This document shows, piece by piece, positions 47,591-56,016 of a stretch of 64,000 bases of DNA. A program made the position numbers and the translations under genes. The DNA is taken from assembly GCA_027532825.1 (NCBI GenBank), contig JAPZTL010000005.1:62001-126000 (forward strand), read 5' to 3'. This DNA is from Silanimonas sp021297925 (GTDB lineage Bacteria; Pseudomonadota; Gammaproteobacteria; Xanthomonadales; Xanthomonadaceae). The notes beneath the pieces were generated by a model. The model ran no database searches. It was not told the DNA's origin and saw nothing but the letters and a program-made list of their open reading frames with translations. Positions within the stretch are counted from its first letter, which is position 1; the number at the start of each line of letters is the position of its first letter.

Positions 47591-48493
47591 TCATGGTGCG
47601 TCCGTCTTTTGGCACTGGTCGTCCAGCCTGCTCGCCTCGACGAACCGCCGATAGGCGCGGCGGAACGCCGCCTCGTTGTCGTAGCCCACCATACCCGGGA
47701 TGGTCGTTTTCGACACCGCCGGGTCGGCGAGCAGCTGGCGCGCGCGGATCATCCGCAGCTGCGTGACGTAGCCCATTGGGCTTTCGCCGAGAAGTTGCTG
47801 GAATCGCTCCATCAGCGCACTGCGCGACACCGGGGCGAGCGCAAGCATCGAATCGACGCTCCACGGCTTTCCGGGCTCGCGATGGATGGCCGAGATCAGC
47901 GCGCCGAGCCGCTTGTCATTCGCCGCGGCCAGCACGCCTCGCGTCTCGACCGCTGCAGCGTGGCGGAAGTGCTCGCGCAGCGTCATCGTTACCAGCGCGT
48001 TCGACAGGGAATCAAGCAGGATGTTCGAGCCGGGCTCCGCGGCGATCGACTCCTCGGTGATCAGCCTGACGAGATGGCCGAAGCGTTCGTTCGCTTCGTT
48101 CGCGCGCACGATCAGGACGGGCGGCAGCAGATTGAAGAGCGCCTTGCGGCCGGCTTCGGGCACCGAGAGAGCGCCACAGAGCAGTGCGGCGTGGTTGCCT
48201 TCGAGGCCCTCCGTGGCGGTGCCCGCCGCGGCCAGCGGGTCGGCGCTGAGGATGTGCCAATCGCCATTCGGCACCATCACGAGATCCCCTGGGCGCAGCG
48301 GCAGCGCGCGCGGTAGATGCGCCATGTGCAGGAAACACGTGCCGCGCACCAGCAGGTGGAACTGCGTGTGGGCCACGCCATTGGTGTCGACGCGCCATCC
48401 GCCGCAGACCAGCGGCCGCGCGAATACTTTCGCCGAAAGCTGATAGGCACCGAGAAGGTCGGAGAGCGGGTCGGACGTCGGACTTTCGGACAT
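47591..48493 (-). CDS. AraC-family regulator with cupin N-terminus
   Basis: A 300-residue regulator. An N-terminal cupin-6 type sensor (FHLLVRGTCFLHMAHLP, LRPGDLVMVPNGDWHIL) is followed by an AraC two-HTH C-terminal domain (WSVDSMLALAPVSRSALMER, ESPMGYVTQLRMIRARQLL, VGYDNEAAFRRAYRRFV). The ATG at 48493 fits the family start. It is 88 bases upstream of the FAD-fusion gene on the same strand, and divergent from the DUF547 operon, so it is the natural candidate to control one or both. Confidence 0.92.
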   Translation of the reverse strand: MSESPTSDPLSDLLGAYQLSAKVFARPLVCGGWRVDTNGVAHTQFHLLVRGTCFLHMAHLPRALPLRPGDLVMVPNGDWHILSADPLAAAGTATEGLEGNHAALLCGALSVPEAGRKALFNLLPPVLIVRANEANERFGHLVRLITEESIAAEPGSNILLDSLSNALVTMTLREHFRHAAAVETRGVLAAANDKRLGALISAIHREPGKPWSVDSMLALAPVSRSALMERFQQLLGESPMGYVTQLRMIRARQLLADPAVSKTTIPGMVGYDNEAAFRRAYRRFVEASRLDDQCQKTDAP

Positions 48494-48570
48494 GGGTGCT
48501 GGATTTCCGGTGCGCGTTCGCGGGGGGTCGAGGGCGGACACTGAGCACCTCATCCTTCGAGGCCTCGTCC

Positions 48571-49413
48571 ATGAGCCTGCGTGCGCTCCTGCTTATGGTT
48601 TTCGCCTTCACATGGGCCCCGTTCGTACTCGGGCGGGCACCGGTTACAGCCCCCCCCACCTTCGACCACGAACCGTGGACGGCCCTGCTCTCCAAGCACG
48701 TGACTTGGGTGCCCCGGGGGGCGGCGGCGAACGGCGTCGGCACGGTGGTGGACTACGCTGGCTTCCGCCGCGACCGCGCCGCGCTGCAGCGTTACACCGA
48801 CGCGCTGGCCCGCGTGCCGCAAAGCACCTTCGCGCGCTGGAGCAAGCGCGAGCGCCACGCCTTCCTGATCAACGCCTACAACGCCTACACCGTGGCGCTG
48901 ATCGCCGATGCCCCGGCCGACCTCGAGTCGATCAAGGACCTCGGCAGCCTGCTGCAGTCGCCCTGGAAGAAGGCGGCGTTCCCGCTGCTCGGAGAGACCC
49001 GCAGCCTCGACGACATCGAGCACGGGCTGCTGCGCGGTGCCGATGATTTCGACGAGCCGCGCATTCATTTCGCGGTGAACTGCGCCTCGATCGGCTGCCC
49101 GGCGCTGCGGCCGGAAGCCTTCACCGCGGCGAAGCTCGAGACCCAGCTCCAGGACCAGACCCGACGCTTCCTGCGCGACCGCAGCCGCAACCGCTGGAAC
49201 GCCGACGACGAAGTGCTCGAAGTCTCGTCGATCTTCGACTGGTACAGCGGCGACTTCGAGAAGGGCTTCCTCGGCGCTGATTCGGTCGAGGCCTTCCTTG
49301 TGCTGTACGTCGCCGACCTCGGCCTCGACGCGCGGGTGGCGAAGGCGCTCCGCGAAGGCGATGTCGACCTCGACTACACCGACTACGACTGGCGCCTCAA
49401 CCGCGCGGAGTGA
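48571..49413 (+). CDS. Exported DUF547 protein
   Basis: A 280-residue protein. A signal peptide (RALLLMVFAFTWAPFVLG) precedes a DUF547 domain: HAFLINAYNAYTVALI near residue 100, then FAVNCASIGCPALRPEAF with two cysteines near residue 170, and EVSSIFDWYSGDF. DUF547 has no proven activity. The domain is found in plants fused with DEP and glutaredoxin domains. The next gene, 3 bases on, encodes DEP domains. First gene of a rightward operon divergent from AraC. Confidence 0.92.
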   Translation: MSLRALLLMVFAFTWAPFVLGRAPVTAPPTFDHEPWTALLSKHVTWVPRGAAANGVGTVVDYAGFRRDRAALQRYTDALARVPQSTFARWSKRERHAFLINAYNAYTVALIADAPADLESIKDLGSLLQSPWKKAAFPLLGETRSLDDIEHGLLRGADDFDEPRIHFAVNCASIGCPALRPEAFTAAKLETQLQDQTRRFLRDRSRNRWNADDEVLEVSSIFDWYSGDFEKGFLGADSVEAFLVLYVADLGLDARVAKALREGDVDLDYTDYDWRLNRAE

Positions 49414-49416
49414 CGC

Positions 49417-50553
49417 ATGTCGACCGACGCCACCGTCGTCATCGCGCAGCGCGACGCCGCGCAGGAACACCTTCTCAGCAGCGTGTTCCGCGCCGGTGCG
49501 TTCGGGGTGCGTCGTCTTCGCCGTGATGCCCCGCTGCTGGAGCAGCTCGACGCGCTGGCACCCGGTCTTCGCGGCCGCCTTGTGCTGGTCGCCGACCTCG
49601 GGCGCGTGGCCGACGACGCGCTGTGGTGGCCGGATCTCGCCGCGACGCTGCACCCGCGCTATCCGGGTTTGGCCGTCCTGCTCAACGATCCGGCCCAGCT
49701 GCAGGCGTCGTTCCGGGTGCGGCAGTGGGCGCGCAGGCACGGCGCACACGATGTGATGGGGGCGGTGTCGCTGAACCGCCTGCGCGCGAGCATCGAGCCG
49801 GTCCAGAGCATGCTTGCCGCCTGGGGGCTGCCGGTACTCGATCTCGATCGCGCCCAGGACATGCTGCGCAGCCTCGCGCCGCGCGGTGGGCTCGACACCG
49901 ATCGCGGAACGGCCGGCATCGACGCCATCTGGCGCCATCTCGAGCAGTCCGGCATCGACCCGCGCGCGGTGGCGCGCAGCATGCAGGCGCGCGGCGGCGT
50001 CGACATCGCCGATCGCGTCTATCGATTCAAGACCTACCCCCAGTGCTTCCGAGGCGACGAAGCCACGCGATGGCTGGCCTCGAATCTCGGGCTCAGCCGT
50101 GCGCAAGCGGTCGACGTGGGCGAACTGCTTCGGCGGCTCGGCGCGTTCGATCACGTGACGCTCGACCACGGCTTTCTCGATGAAGGAAAGTTCTACCGGT
50201 TCAACGGCGAGCGCCCCGAGATCGACGCCATCGACCTCGACCTGGTCGCGAAGGAATGCCGCCAAGGCGGATTCGACGTTCGTGATCGGCTGTGGCGCGC
50301 GCAGGCCTACCCGTCGGTGTTCCTTGGCAGCGAGGCGCATGCCTGGCTGATGCGGTTCTACGGGCTGGGCGCCGCCGCGGCGCAGGCGCTGGGCCAGCAC
50401 CTGCTCGACACCCATCTGTTCCGGCACGTGGTGGACGAGCACGGCTTCGCCGCCAAGCCGCTCTTCTATCGATTCACCTCGGATCGCGAGCGCGCGCATC
50501 CGAACCCCGACCCCTCGGCCGAACTGGCCTCTCCAAGGAGTGTTGCGTTATGA
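49417..50553 (+). CDS. Protein with receiver-like N-terminus and two tandem DEP domains
   Basis: A 378-residue soluble protein. Residues 1-150 resemble a degenerate response-regulator receiver (VVIAQRDAAQEHLLSSVFRA, VLVADLGRVADD). Two DEP domains follow: about 194-262 (RVYRFKTYPQCFRGDEATRW, DHGFLDEGKFYRF) and 286-353 (LWRAQAYPSVFLGSEAHAWL, DEHGFAAKPLFYRF). DEP domains bind acidic phospholipids or membrane proteins in eukaryotic signalling and are uncommon in bacteria. It is 3 bases from the DUF547 gene and overlaps the next start (ATGA). A link between cytoplasmic signal and membrane is plausible but unproven. Confidence 0.85.
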   Translation: MSTDATVVIAQRDAAQEHLLSSVFRAGAFGVRRLRRDAPLLEQLDALAPGLRGRLVLVADLGRVADDALWWPDLAATLHPRYPGLAVLLNDPAQLQASFRVRQWARRHGAHDVMGAVSLNRLRASIEPVQSMLAAWGLPVLDLDRAQDMLRSLAPRGGLDTDRGTAGIDAIWRHLEQSGIDPRAVARSMQARGGVDIADRVYRFKTYPQCFRGDEATRWLASNLGLSRAQAVDVGELLRRLGAFDHVTLDHGFLDEGKFYRFNGERPEIDAIDLDLVAKECRQGGFDVRDRLWRAQAYPSVFLGSEAHAWLMRFYGLGAAAAQALGQHLLDTHLFRHVVDEHGFAAKPLFYRFTSDRERAHPNPDPSAELASPRSVAL

Positions 50554-50849
50554 AACATCTGCTGATTGTTCCTCTGACCCTCGCCACTTTTGCCGGCCCC
50601 GTAGTCGCCTCCGGCTCGATTTCCCAACCGTCGATCCCGCGGGTTTCGCCAGCGCAGGACAGCCACGAGCGCGGCCGCGCCGAGTACACGCGGAAGCTCG
50701 CCTGCAACGACTGCCCGGTGCCCGGCGGCGCCACCGACGCCGCCGCTGCGAAGCAGCTGGTGATGCGCATTGATGGCGGGGAATTCGACCTGTCACGCAG
50801 CGAGCGCCGGCGCATCAAGGCTTTCCTCAACCAGCGCTTCGGGCTGTAA
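50550..50849 (+). CDS. Tiny exported CxxC protein
   Basis: A 99-residue protein with a signal peptide (KHLLIVPLTLATFAGPVVA). The mature part has CNDCP near residue 52 and a charged helical C-terminus (DLSRSERRRIKAFLNQRFGL). There is no CxxCH, so it is not a cytochrome c. The sequence is unrecognised; a thiol or metal-site protein is possible. The ribosome site AAGGAG is excellent. It is translationally coupled to the DEP gene and is followed after 5 bases by the outer-membrane gene. Confidence 0.75.
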   Translation: MKHLLIVPLTLATFAGPVVASGSISQPSIPRVSPAQDSHERGRAEYTRKLACNDCPVPGGATDAAAAKQLVMRIDGGEFDLSRSERRRIKAFLNQRFGL

Positions 50850-50854
50850 GGAGC

Positions 50855-51700
50855 ATGATCATGACGCGCCCCCGTGCGGTTCTGAGTCGCCTTGCCGTCG
50901 CCCTGATCGTGGCGGCACCCGTCGCAGGCCACGCCGCCAATCCGTGGACGTTGCCGGAGGGTTCCGGTGATTTCACGCTCGGCGTCAGCAGCCAGACCGC
51001 CGACCGTTTCTACGCCGGCGACACCGAACTCGACCTGCCCACCGATCTCGATCTGGACACCACCGCACTCGCGTGGTCGTACGGCCTCACCGATCGCCTC
51101 ACGCTGGATCTGCAGACCAGCTACGGTAGCAGCGATTTCCTCGTCGACCCCGGCCTCGCGCCGCAGGGCGGTTTGTCGGGCTTGAACGACACCCGTCTCG
51201 GCCTGCGCTGGGCGGCGTGGCGCGACGGTCCAACCGTGGTGACGCTGGGCGTCGCGGCGATCATTGAAGGCGACTACGACACCGGTGCGATCACGGCGAT
51301 TGGCGATGGCGGCAGTGGCTTCGAGCTCGAAGGCCTCGCCGGCTACACCTTCGGCAACGGCTTCGCCATCGCCGGCGGCATGGGCTATCGCGCACGCGGG
51401 AACGATATCCCGGACGAGTGGTTTGCCGAAGTCTCGGCGTCGTACGCGTTCTCCGACTTCATGTCGGGCTATGCGGGTTTGCAGTCGGTGCGCTCTGACG
51501 GCGACCTGCGGATCGGCGGCCCGGGTTTCAGCCCGGCGCGCTTCCCGGAAGTGCAGGAGGAGTACGACCTCGGCCAAGCCGGGCTGGCCTTCCAGCTCGC
51601 GGAATCGTGGTCGCTGTCCGTGGGGGGGGGCGCGAAGTTCGAGGGCCGGAACACGGCGAGGAGCCGCTTCTGGTCGGTGCAGCTCGGTTACCGGTACTGA
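50855..51700 (+). CDS. Outer-membrane beta-barrel protein
   Basis: A 281-residue protein with a signal peptide (SRLAVALIVAAPVAGHAA). The mature part is a run of amphipathic strands with alternating Gly/aromatic residues (FTLGVSSQTADRFY, LAWSYGLTDRLTLDLQTSYG, GGMGYRARG, FWSVQLGYRY) ending in Tyr, as in outer-membrane barrels. About 12 strands are likely. It resembles the transporter-like barrels annotated in proteobacteria without known cargo. It is in the DUF547-DEP operon. Confidence 0.82.
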   Translation: MIMTRPRAVLSRLAVALIVAAPVAGHAANPWTLPEGSGDFTLGVSSQTADRFYAGDTELDLPTDLDLDTTALAWSYGLTDRLTLDLQTSYGSSDFLVDPGLAPQGGLSGLNDTRLGLRWAAWRDGPTVVTLGVAAIIEGDYDTGAITAIGDGGSGFELEGLAGYTFGNGFAIAGGMGYRARGNDIPDEWFAEVSASYAFSDFMSGYAGLQSVRSDGDLRIGGPGFSPARFPEVQEEYDLGQAGLAFQLAESWSLSVGGGAKFEGRNTARSRFWSVQLGYRY

Positions 51701-51704
51701 GCCG

Positions 51705-52472
51705 GTGGACGCACCGCTGCGCATCGGGGGGGTGCTGCCGGCCCGCGACGAAGCGCTGGCCATCACGGGCGTGGTCGAGGGCTTGGCCCGCTGCCGTGAC
51801 GCCGCTGGACGGCCGCTGTTTTCAGCGATCGCCGTTTGCGACAACGGCTCGATCGACGACACCGGCGCACTCGCACGAGAGGCCGGTGCCATCGTCGTGC
51901 GTGAGGAGCGGGCGGGCTACGGCATCGCCTGCCAGCGCGCGGTGCAGGCGCTCGGCGAGGTCGACGTTCTGGTGTTCGTCGACGCCGACGGCTCGGTGGT
52001 GGAAGCTCAGGCGCGCGCCCTCGTTGACGGAATCGAGGCCGGTGCCGATCTGGTGATCGGCTCGCGAACCCTGGGCCACGTCGAAGCTGGCGCGCTGACG
52101 CTGCCCCAGCGTTTCGGCAATCGTCTCGCGGTGGCATTGATCCGCGGAATCTGGGGCGTGCATTACAGCGACCTCGGGCCGTTCCGCGCCATTCGCATGG
52201 ACGCGTATCGCCGGCTTGCGATGCGTGACGTGGCGTTCGGCTGGACGGTGGAAATGCAGGTGAAAGCCGCGCAGCACCGTCTGGTGGTTTGCGAAGTGCC
52301 GGTGGACACCCGCGTCCGATTGGGTCGATCGAAGATCAGCGGCACCGTGCGCGGCGTGATCGGTGCTGGCGTCGGCATCCTCGGCATGGTCGCGCGCTGC
52401 TGGTGGGAGGAGCGTCGAGCGGGTTCAACGCTCGCGCCGGCGAATGTTCCGGGCGCGCTGCCGCGTGGATGA
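51705..52472 (+). CDS. GT2 glycosyltransferase, polyprenyl-phosphate type
   Basis: A 255-residue cytoplasmic GT-A enzyme starting with GTG four bases after the barrel stop. IGGVLPARDEALAITGVVEG, VCDNGSIDDTGALARE, FVDADGS (metal-binding DxD) and LGPFRAIRMDAYRRLAM are typical of dolichol/undecaprenyl-phosphate hexosyltransferases. It would load a sugar onto polyprenyl phosphate, fitting the membrane glycosyltransferase that follows 7 bases later. Confidence 0.85.
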   Translation: MDAPLRIGGVLPARDEALAITGVVEGLARCRDAAGRPLFSAIAVCDNGSIDDTGALAREAGAIVVREERAGYGIACQRAVQALGEVDVLVFVDADGSVVEAQARALVDGIEAGADLVIGSRTLGHVEAGALTLPQRFGNRLAVALIRGIWGVHYSDLGPFRAIRMDAYRRLAMRDVAFGWTVEMQVKAAQHRLVVCEVPVDTRVRLGRSKISGTVRGVIGAGVGILGMVARCWWEERRAGSTLAPANVPGALPRG

Positions 52473-52479
52473 GCCGGCG

Positions 52480-53796
52480 ATGGGCCGCCCGCGCCTGATC
52501 GTCCGCATCGCGTCCACCGCGGCGCTGCTGGCGTGGTGGCTGAGCGCCATCGCGATGGTGGCGCTGTCGCGCGGTGCCTGGGGCGGCAGCGTGCTGGTTT
52601 TTCTCGCGCTGGTGGTGCTGGGAAGCGCGTCGGCGTGGCTTCTGGCCCGGCACATCGCGTGGTCGCCGGCGACGGTGATGGGGTTCACGCTCGCCGCGCA
52701 CGCGCTCGGTGCGCTCGGCCTGCCGCTCTACGAGGACGACCACTTCCGCTACCTGTGGGACGGCTACCGCACGGCGGTGTCGGGCTCGCCCTACGGTGTG
52801 GCGCCGTCGGCGTTCTACGGCGACGCCACGCTGCCGCCGGAGATGGCCGCGGTATTGAGCTCGGTGAACCACGCGGACGTGCCGACCATCTACGGCCCCT
52901 CGCTGCAGGCGCTGTTCCTGCTCGGCTACGTCGTCGGTGGCAGCCATGAGCTGCCGCTGCGACTGCTCGTGTCGGCCCTGCACCTGCTGCTGGTGTGGCG
53001 ACTTCTGGCCGACGCGCGCGCGGAGCGCGTGCTGCTGTACGTCGCGCAACCGCTGGTGTTCAAGGAAGTCGCTCTTACCGGGCACCCGGATGCGCTGGTG
53101 GCGCTGGCGTTGCTGCTGGCCTGGCAGTGGCGCACCGTGGCGTCGCCGTGGGCAAGTGCCGTCGGGTACGCGCTGGCGTTGGCGGTGAAGTCGAGCGCGC
53201 TGCCGGCACTCGGCGCGTGGCTGCTGGCGCGGCAGTGGCGCGGCCTTCTGGCCCTCACGCTGCTGTTGATGGCGATGTACGTGCCCTTTGTCGGCAGCGG
53301 CACCGACTTGGCCGGCCTGCGCGTCTTCGCCGAGCACTGGCAGTTCAATCCGGGCTTGGTGGCGCTGCTGGTCCCGGTGATCAGTTGGCACGCGGCGAAG
53401 CTCACGATGGCGGTGCTCGCGACGACACTGATGCTGCTGATCTATCGGCGTGTTGGAGAGGGTTCACCGGAAAGCTGGGTGCCGGTGTTCGGCCTGCTGC
53501 TGCTGGTGTCGCCGGTGATCAACCCGTGGTATCTGCTGTGGTTCCTCCCGCTCGCCACGCTCACCCGCCACTCGTGGCCGTGGTGGGCCGCGCTCGGCGT
53601 GCTTTTCAGCTATGCCACCGGCTTGAATCTCGAACGCGACGACATGGTGGCCTTCGGCATCGCGCAATGGGCGCTCGTGGCGCAGTGGACGCTGGTGGCG
53701 GTGGGCCTCGCGCTGTCGTGGGCGGCGCGCGCTCGCGTCAGCGCGAGCGCATCAGCCGCAGCATCACGGCGCAGCCCGAGCCCCACGCGCCATTGA
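52480..53796 (+). CDS. GT-C-type membrane glycosyltransferase (polyprenyl-phosphate-sugar dependent)
   Basis: A 438-residue protein with about 10-12 hydrophobic segments. The first periplasmic loop has YEDDHFRYLWDGYRTAVSG with an acidic pair, as in GT87/alpha-mannosyltransferase-like GT-C enzymes, followed by PYGVAPSAFYG. It should take a sugar from a lipid carrier made by the preceding GT2 and pass it to an envelope acceptor (inference). The ATG at 52480 is taken; a GTG at 52465 overlapping the GT2 stop is an alternative. The 3' end overlaps the convergent small membrane gene by 59 bases. Confidence 0.82.
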   Translation: MGRPRLIVRIASTAALLAWWLSAIAMVALSRGAWGGSVLVFLALVVLGSASAWLLARHIAWSPATVMGFTLAAHALGALGLPLYEDDHFRYLWDGYRTAVSGSPYGVAPSAFYGDATLPPEMAAVLSSVNHADVPTIYGPSLQALFLLGYVVGGSHELPLRLLVSALHLLLVWRLLADARAERVLLYVAQPLVFKEVALTGHPDALVALALLLAWQWRTVASPWASAVGYALALAVKSSALPALGAWLLARQWRGLLALTLLLMAMYVPFVGSGTDLAGLRVFAEHWQFNPGLVALLVPVISWHAAKLTMAVLATTLMLLIYRRVGEGSPESWVPVFGLLLLVSPVINPWYLLWFLPLATLTRHSWPWWAALGVLFSYATGLNLERDDMVAFGIAQWALVAQWTLVAVGLALSWAARARVSASASAAASRRSPSPTRH

Positions 53797-54148
53797 GCAG
53801 CAGGGCGCCGATGATCAGCTTCGGATCCCAGCCGCCGGCCATGGCCATGCCCTTCAGCGGGAAGACGATGAACAGCGCGACCGCGCTCGGGCCGATCGCG
53901 CCGGCGACGATCCAACCGAGCCACCAGCGCGAGGCGCGTAGCTTGGCCAGCAGCGGCGCCAGCGCGACCGCCCAGACGCCGCCCCAGAATGCCAGCGAGA
54001 CCACCTGGGGAATGCCGAGCGGCGCCGTCGCGGCCAGGTTGAACGGCGCGCGCGGGCTGATGCCGGCGGCGTACAGCAGGCCGAGCAGGCCCTGGTGGAA
54101 AATGAGCGTGGCGATGAAGCCCGCGATGAACCACTTGACGATGCGCAT
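53738..54148 (-). CDS. Small four-helix membrane protein
   Basis: A 136-residue protein with four hydrophobic segments (RIVKWFIAGFIATLIFHQGL, VVSLAFWGGVWAVALAPLL, WWLGWIVAGAIGPSAVALFI, KLIIGALLLNGAWGSGCAVM). No named family is recognised with certainty; proteins of this shape are widespread as hypothetical membrane proteins. The ATG at 54148 overlaps the ATG of the divergent rhodanese gene (shared GCATGC), which leaves no room for separate leaders. Confidence 0.7.
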   Translation of the reverse strand: MRIVKWFIAGFIATLIFHQGLLGLLYAAGISPRAPFNLAATAPLGIPQVVSLAFWGGVWAVALAPLLAKLRASRWWLGWIVAGAIGPSAVALFIVFPLKGMAMAGGWDPKLIIGALLLNGAWGSGCAVMLRLMRSR

Positions 54149-55067
54149 GCCCAACCTCGAAGCACCGAAGGCCCCAGCGGCCCGCGTCCGAGCATACGCG
54201 CATGCGTTTGCCGTCGGCGCCATCGCCTTCGCCGCGGTCAGCGACCTCGCCGCTGCGGGCACGTCACTGCGCTTCATTGACGCGGCGTCGGCGCGCGCCC
54301 TCGTTCAGGACCGTGCCGCAGCGGTGCTCGACACCCGCGGTCGGCTTGCGTTCGCGAGCGGCCACATCGACGGTGCGTCGCGCTTCGACTGGCACGACAC
54401 GCGGGAGGGTGCCGATGCCGGTGGACGCCTGCCCGCCGATCTCGACGCCCTTGCGCGACGCTTCGCCGCCGCCGGTGTCGACGACGCGCGCCCGGTGCTG
54501 GTCTGTGGCGACGGCGGCGCGGGCTGGGGCGAGGAGGCGCGGGTGGCTTGGACACTTGGCGTGCTCGGCAAGAACGACGTGCAGGTACTCGACGGCGGCT
54601 GCACGGCCTGGCGCGAAGCGGGCCATGCGTGGTCGGTCGGGGCGAGTTTCGCGGTGGCGCCCGGCACGGTCACCGCACGGCCGCGATTCCACGCGCGGGC
54701 GACGAAGGCGGACGTGCGACGTGCGCTCGCCGACACTGGCGTCGTGGTTATCGACGTACGCTCGCGCGAAGAATTCGATGGTGCAACGCCGTATGGCGAA
54801 GCGCGCGGCGGTCACTTGCCACGCGCGGTGCATCTTGATTGGCGCGCACTTTCCGATGCCGACGGTCGCGTCTTGCGGGGCGATGCGTTGCGTTCGCGGT
54901 TGAACGCCGCGGGGGTCCTGGAAGGCCAGCCCGCGATCGTCTACTGCACGGGGGGCGTGCGCTCGGCCTTCGTCACCGAGCTGCTGCGCGAGCACGGCAT
55001 CGAAGCGCGCAACTACGACGGCTCGATGTGGGAGTGGGCGGCGGACGCGACGGCGCCAATCGAATGA
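54147..55067 (+). CDS. Double-rhodanese sulfurtransferase, exported
   Basis: A 306-residue protein. The N-terminus has a signal-like segment (AHAFAVGAIAFAAVSDLAAA). Two rhodanese domains follow: about 38-155 (AAVLDTRGRLAFASGHIDGA; VLVCGDGGAGWGE) and 170-300 (VVVIDVRSREEFDGATPYG; active loop IVYCTGGVRSAFV with the catalytic Cys). This is the thiosulfate sulfurtransferase arrangement, in which the second domain is active. The first domain also keeps a Cys. It transfers sulfane sulfur to thiol or cyanide acceptors. The start is the only sensible ATG and is back-to-back with the membrane gene. Confidence 0.9.
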   Translation: MPNLEAPKAPAARVRAYAHAFAVGAIAFAAVSDLAAAGTSLRFIDAASARALVQDRAAAVLDTRGRLAFASGHIDGASRFDWHDTREGADAGGRLPADLDALARRFAAAGVDDARPVLVCGDGGAGWGEEARVAWTLGVLGKNDVQVLDGGCTAWREAGHAWSVGASFAVAPGTVTARPRFHARATKADVRRALADTGVVVIDVRSREEFDGATPYGEARGGHLPRAVHLDWRALSDADGRVLRGDALRSRLNAAGVLEGQPAIVYCTGGVRSAFVTELLREHGIEARNYDGSMWEWAADATAPIE

Positions 55068-55074
55068 TCGTGAC

Positions 55075-55395
55075 TCACTCGCCCGACGCCACCTTCAGCC
55101 CGGCAACGCCGAGCGCGATCGGCGCGATGCTCGCCAGCTTTAATGGTGTAAAGGGTTCTCCGAAAAACCAGTGGCCGAAGGCGACCGTTCCCATCGCACC
55201 GACGCCCACCCAGATCGCGTAGGCGACCGAGACCGGCAGCGTCTTCATCGACAGCGTCAGGAAGGTGATGCCGGCGAGGACGCCAATGACGGTGGTGACC
55301 GTTGGCCAGAATACCGTGAAGCCCTTCGAGGCCTTCATCGACAGTGCAAAAGCGATCTCGAAAGCGTCAGCGAGCGCCAGGTACAGCCAAGTCAT
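55075..55395 (-). CDS. SMR-family (SugE/Gdx-like) small membrane transporter
   Basis: A 106-residue protein with four membrane helices. The first helix holds the essential Glu in ALADAFEIAFALSMK, and YAIWVGVGAMGTVAFG with FFGEP is close to the SugE/Gdx pattern. Such proteins export guanidinium or small cations in exchange for protons as antiparallel dimers. Substrate not determined. It is last in the leftward set AhpD-like, thioredoxin, YHS, SMR and converges on the rhodanese gene. Confidence 0.9.
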   Translation of the reverse strand: MTWLYLALADAFEIAFALSMKASKGFTVFWPTVTTVIGVLAGITFLTLSMKTLPVSVAYAIWVGVGAMGTVAFGHWFFGEPFTPLKLASIAPIALGVAGLKVASGE

Positions 55396-55469
55396 GGAAA
55401 TCTACCGGTGGTGCTCGAACCGCCGTCGGCGCAGCGGTTCGAGTGGCCTGCACACGATGCGAGGCGACG

Positions 55470-55958
55470 TCAGAGCGTGTTCGGCGCTTCGTTTGCGATG
55501 CCCGGCCAGTTCTGGTCGGCATTCTTGATGTTTGTCGGGATGTCCTTCTCCCAGGCGGTGAACACATCGGCATTGACGTTGAGGTACAGGCGGCCGTCGA
55601 CGACCTTGAACTGCGTCGGATCGATGTCGAGCTTTTTCTCGAGCGCGGCACCCATGGCGCAGAAGCCGCCGTAGGCCGGGGCGTAGCGAGCCGGGTCGGT
55701 GAGGAAGGTGTCGCGATTGGCGGCGCTGGCGAAGTGGTAAGTCGCTCCCTCATGCGTGGCGCTGAAGGCGGAGTTGCCCTTCACCGGGCGGTTTTCGGTC
55801 TGGTAGGCCACGGCGTCATAGCCATGCAGGATCACGCCGGCATCGACATTGATGGCGGCCGGGGAGTTTTCGTCGTAGGCGAAAGCCTGGGTGGCGGCGA
55901 AACCGACGCCGAGGGCCAGCGCGGTGGCGAGCAGGGAGGTCTTGAAGAAGCGGTTCAT
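55470..55958 (-). CDS. Exported YHS domain protein
   Basis: A 162-residue protein with a signal peptide (SLLATALALGVGFAATQAFA). The domain has GVILHGYDAVAYQTENRPVKG, TYHFASAANRDTFLTDPARY and APAYGGFCAMGAA, the Tyr-His-Ser-like/YHS family pattern found in proteins linked to copper and heavy metals. The single Cys in GGFCAMG is typical. It follows the thioredoxin gene by 58 bases. Confidence 0.9.
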   Translation of the reverse strand: MNRFFKTSLLATALALGVGFAATQAFAYDENSPAAINVDAGVILHGYDAVAYQTENRPVKGNSAFSATHEGATYHFASAANRDTFLTDPARYAPAYGGFCAMGAALEKKLDIDPTQFKVVDGRLYLNVNADVFTAWEKDIPTNIKNADQNWPGIANEAPNTL

Positions 55959-56016
55959 CGTTCGTGTTCCTTGGGTTCGTTGCGAAGGGAAAGCAGTGGA
56001 TTCGTCAGAAGGCGAC

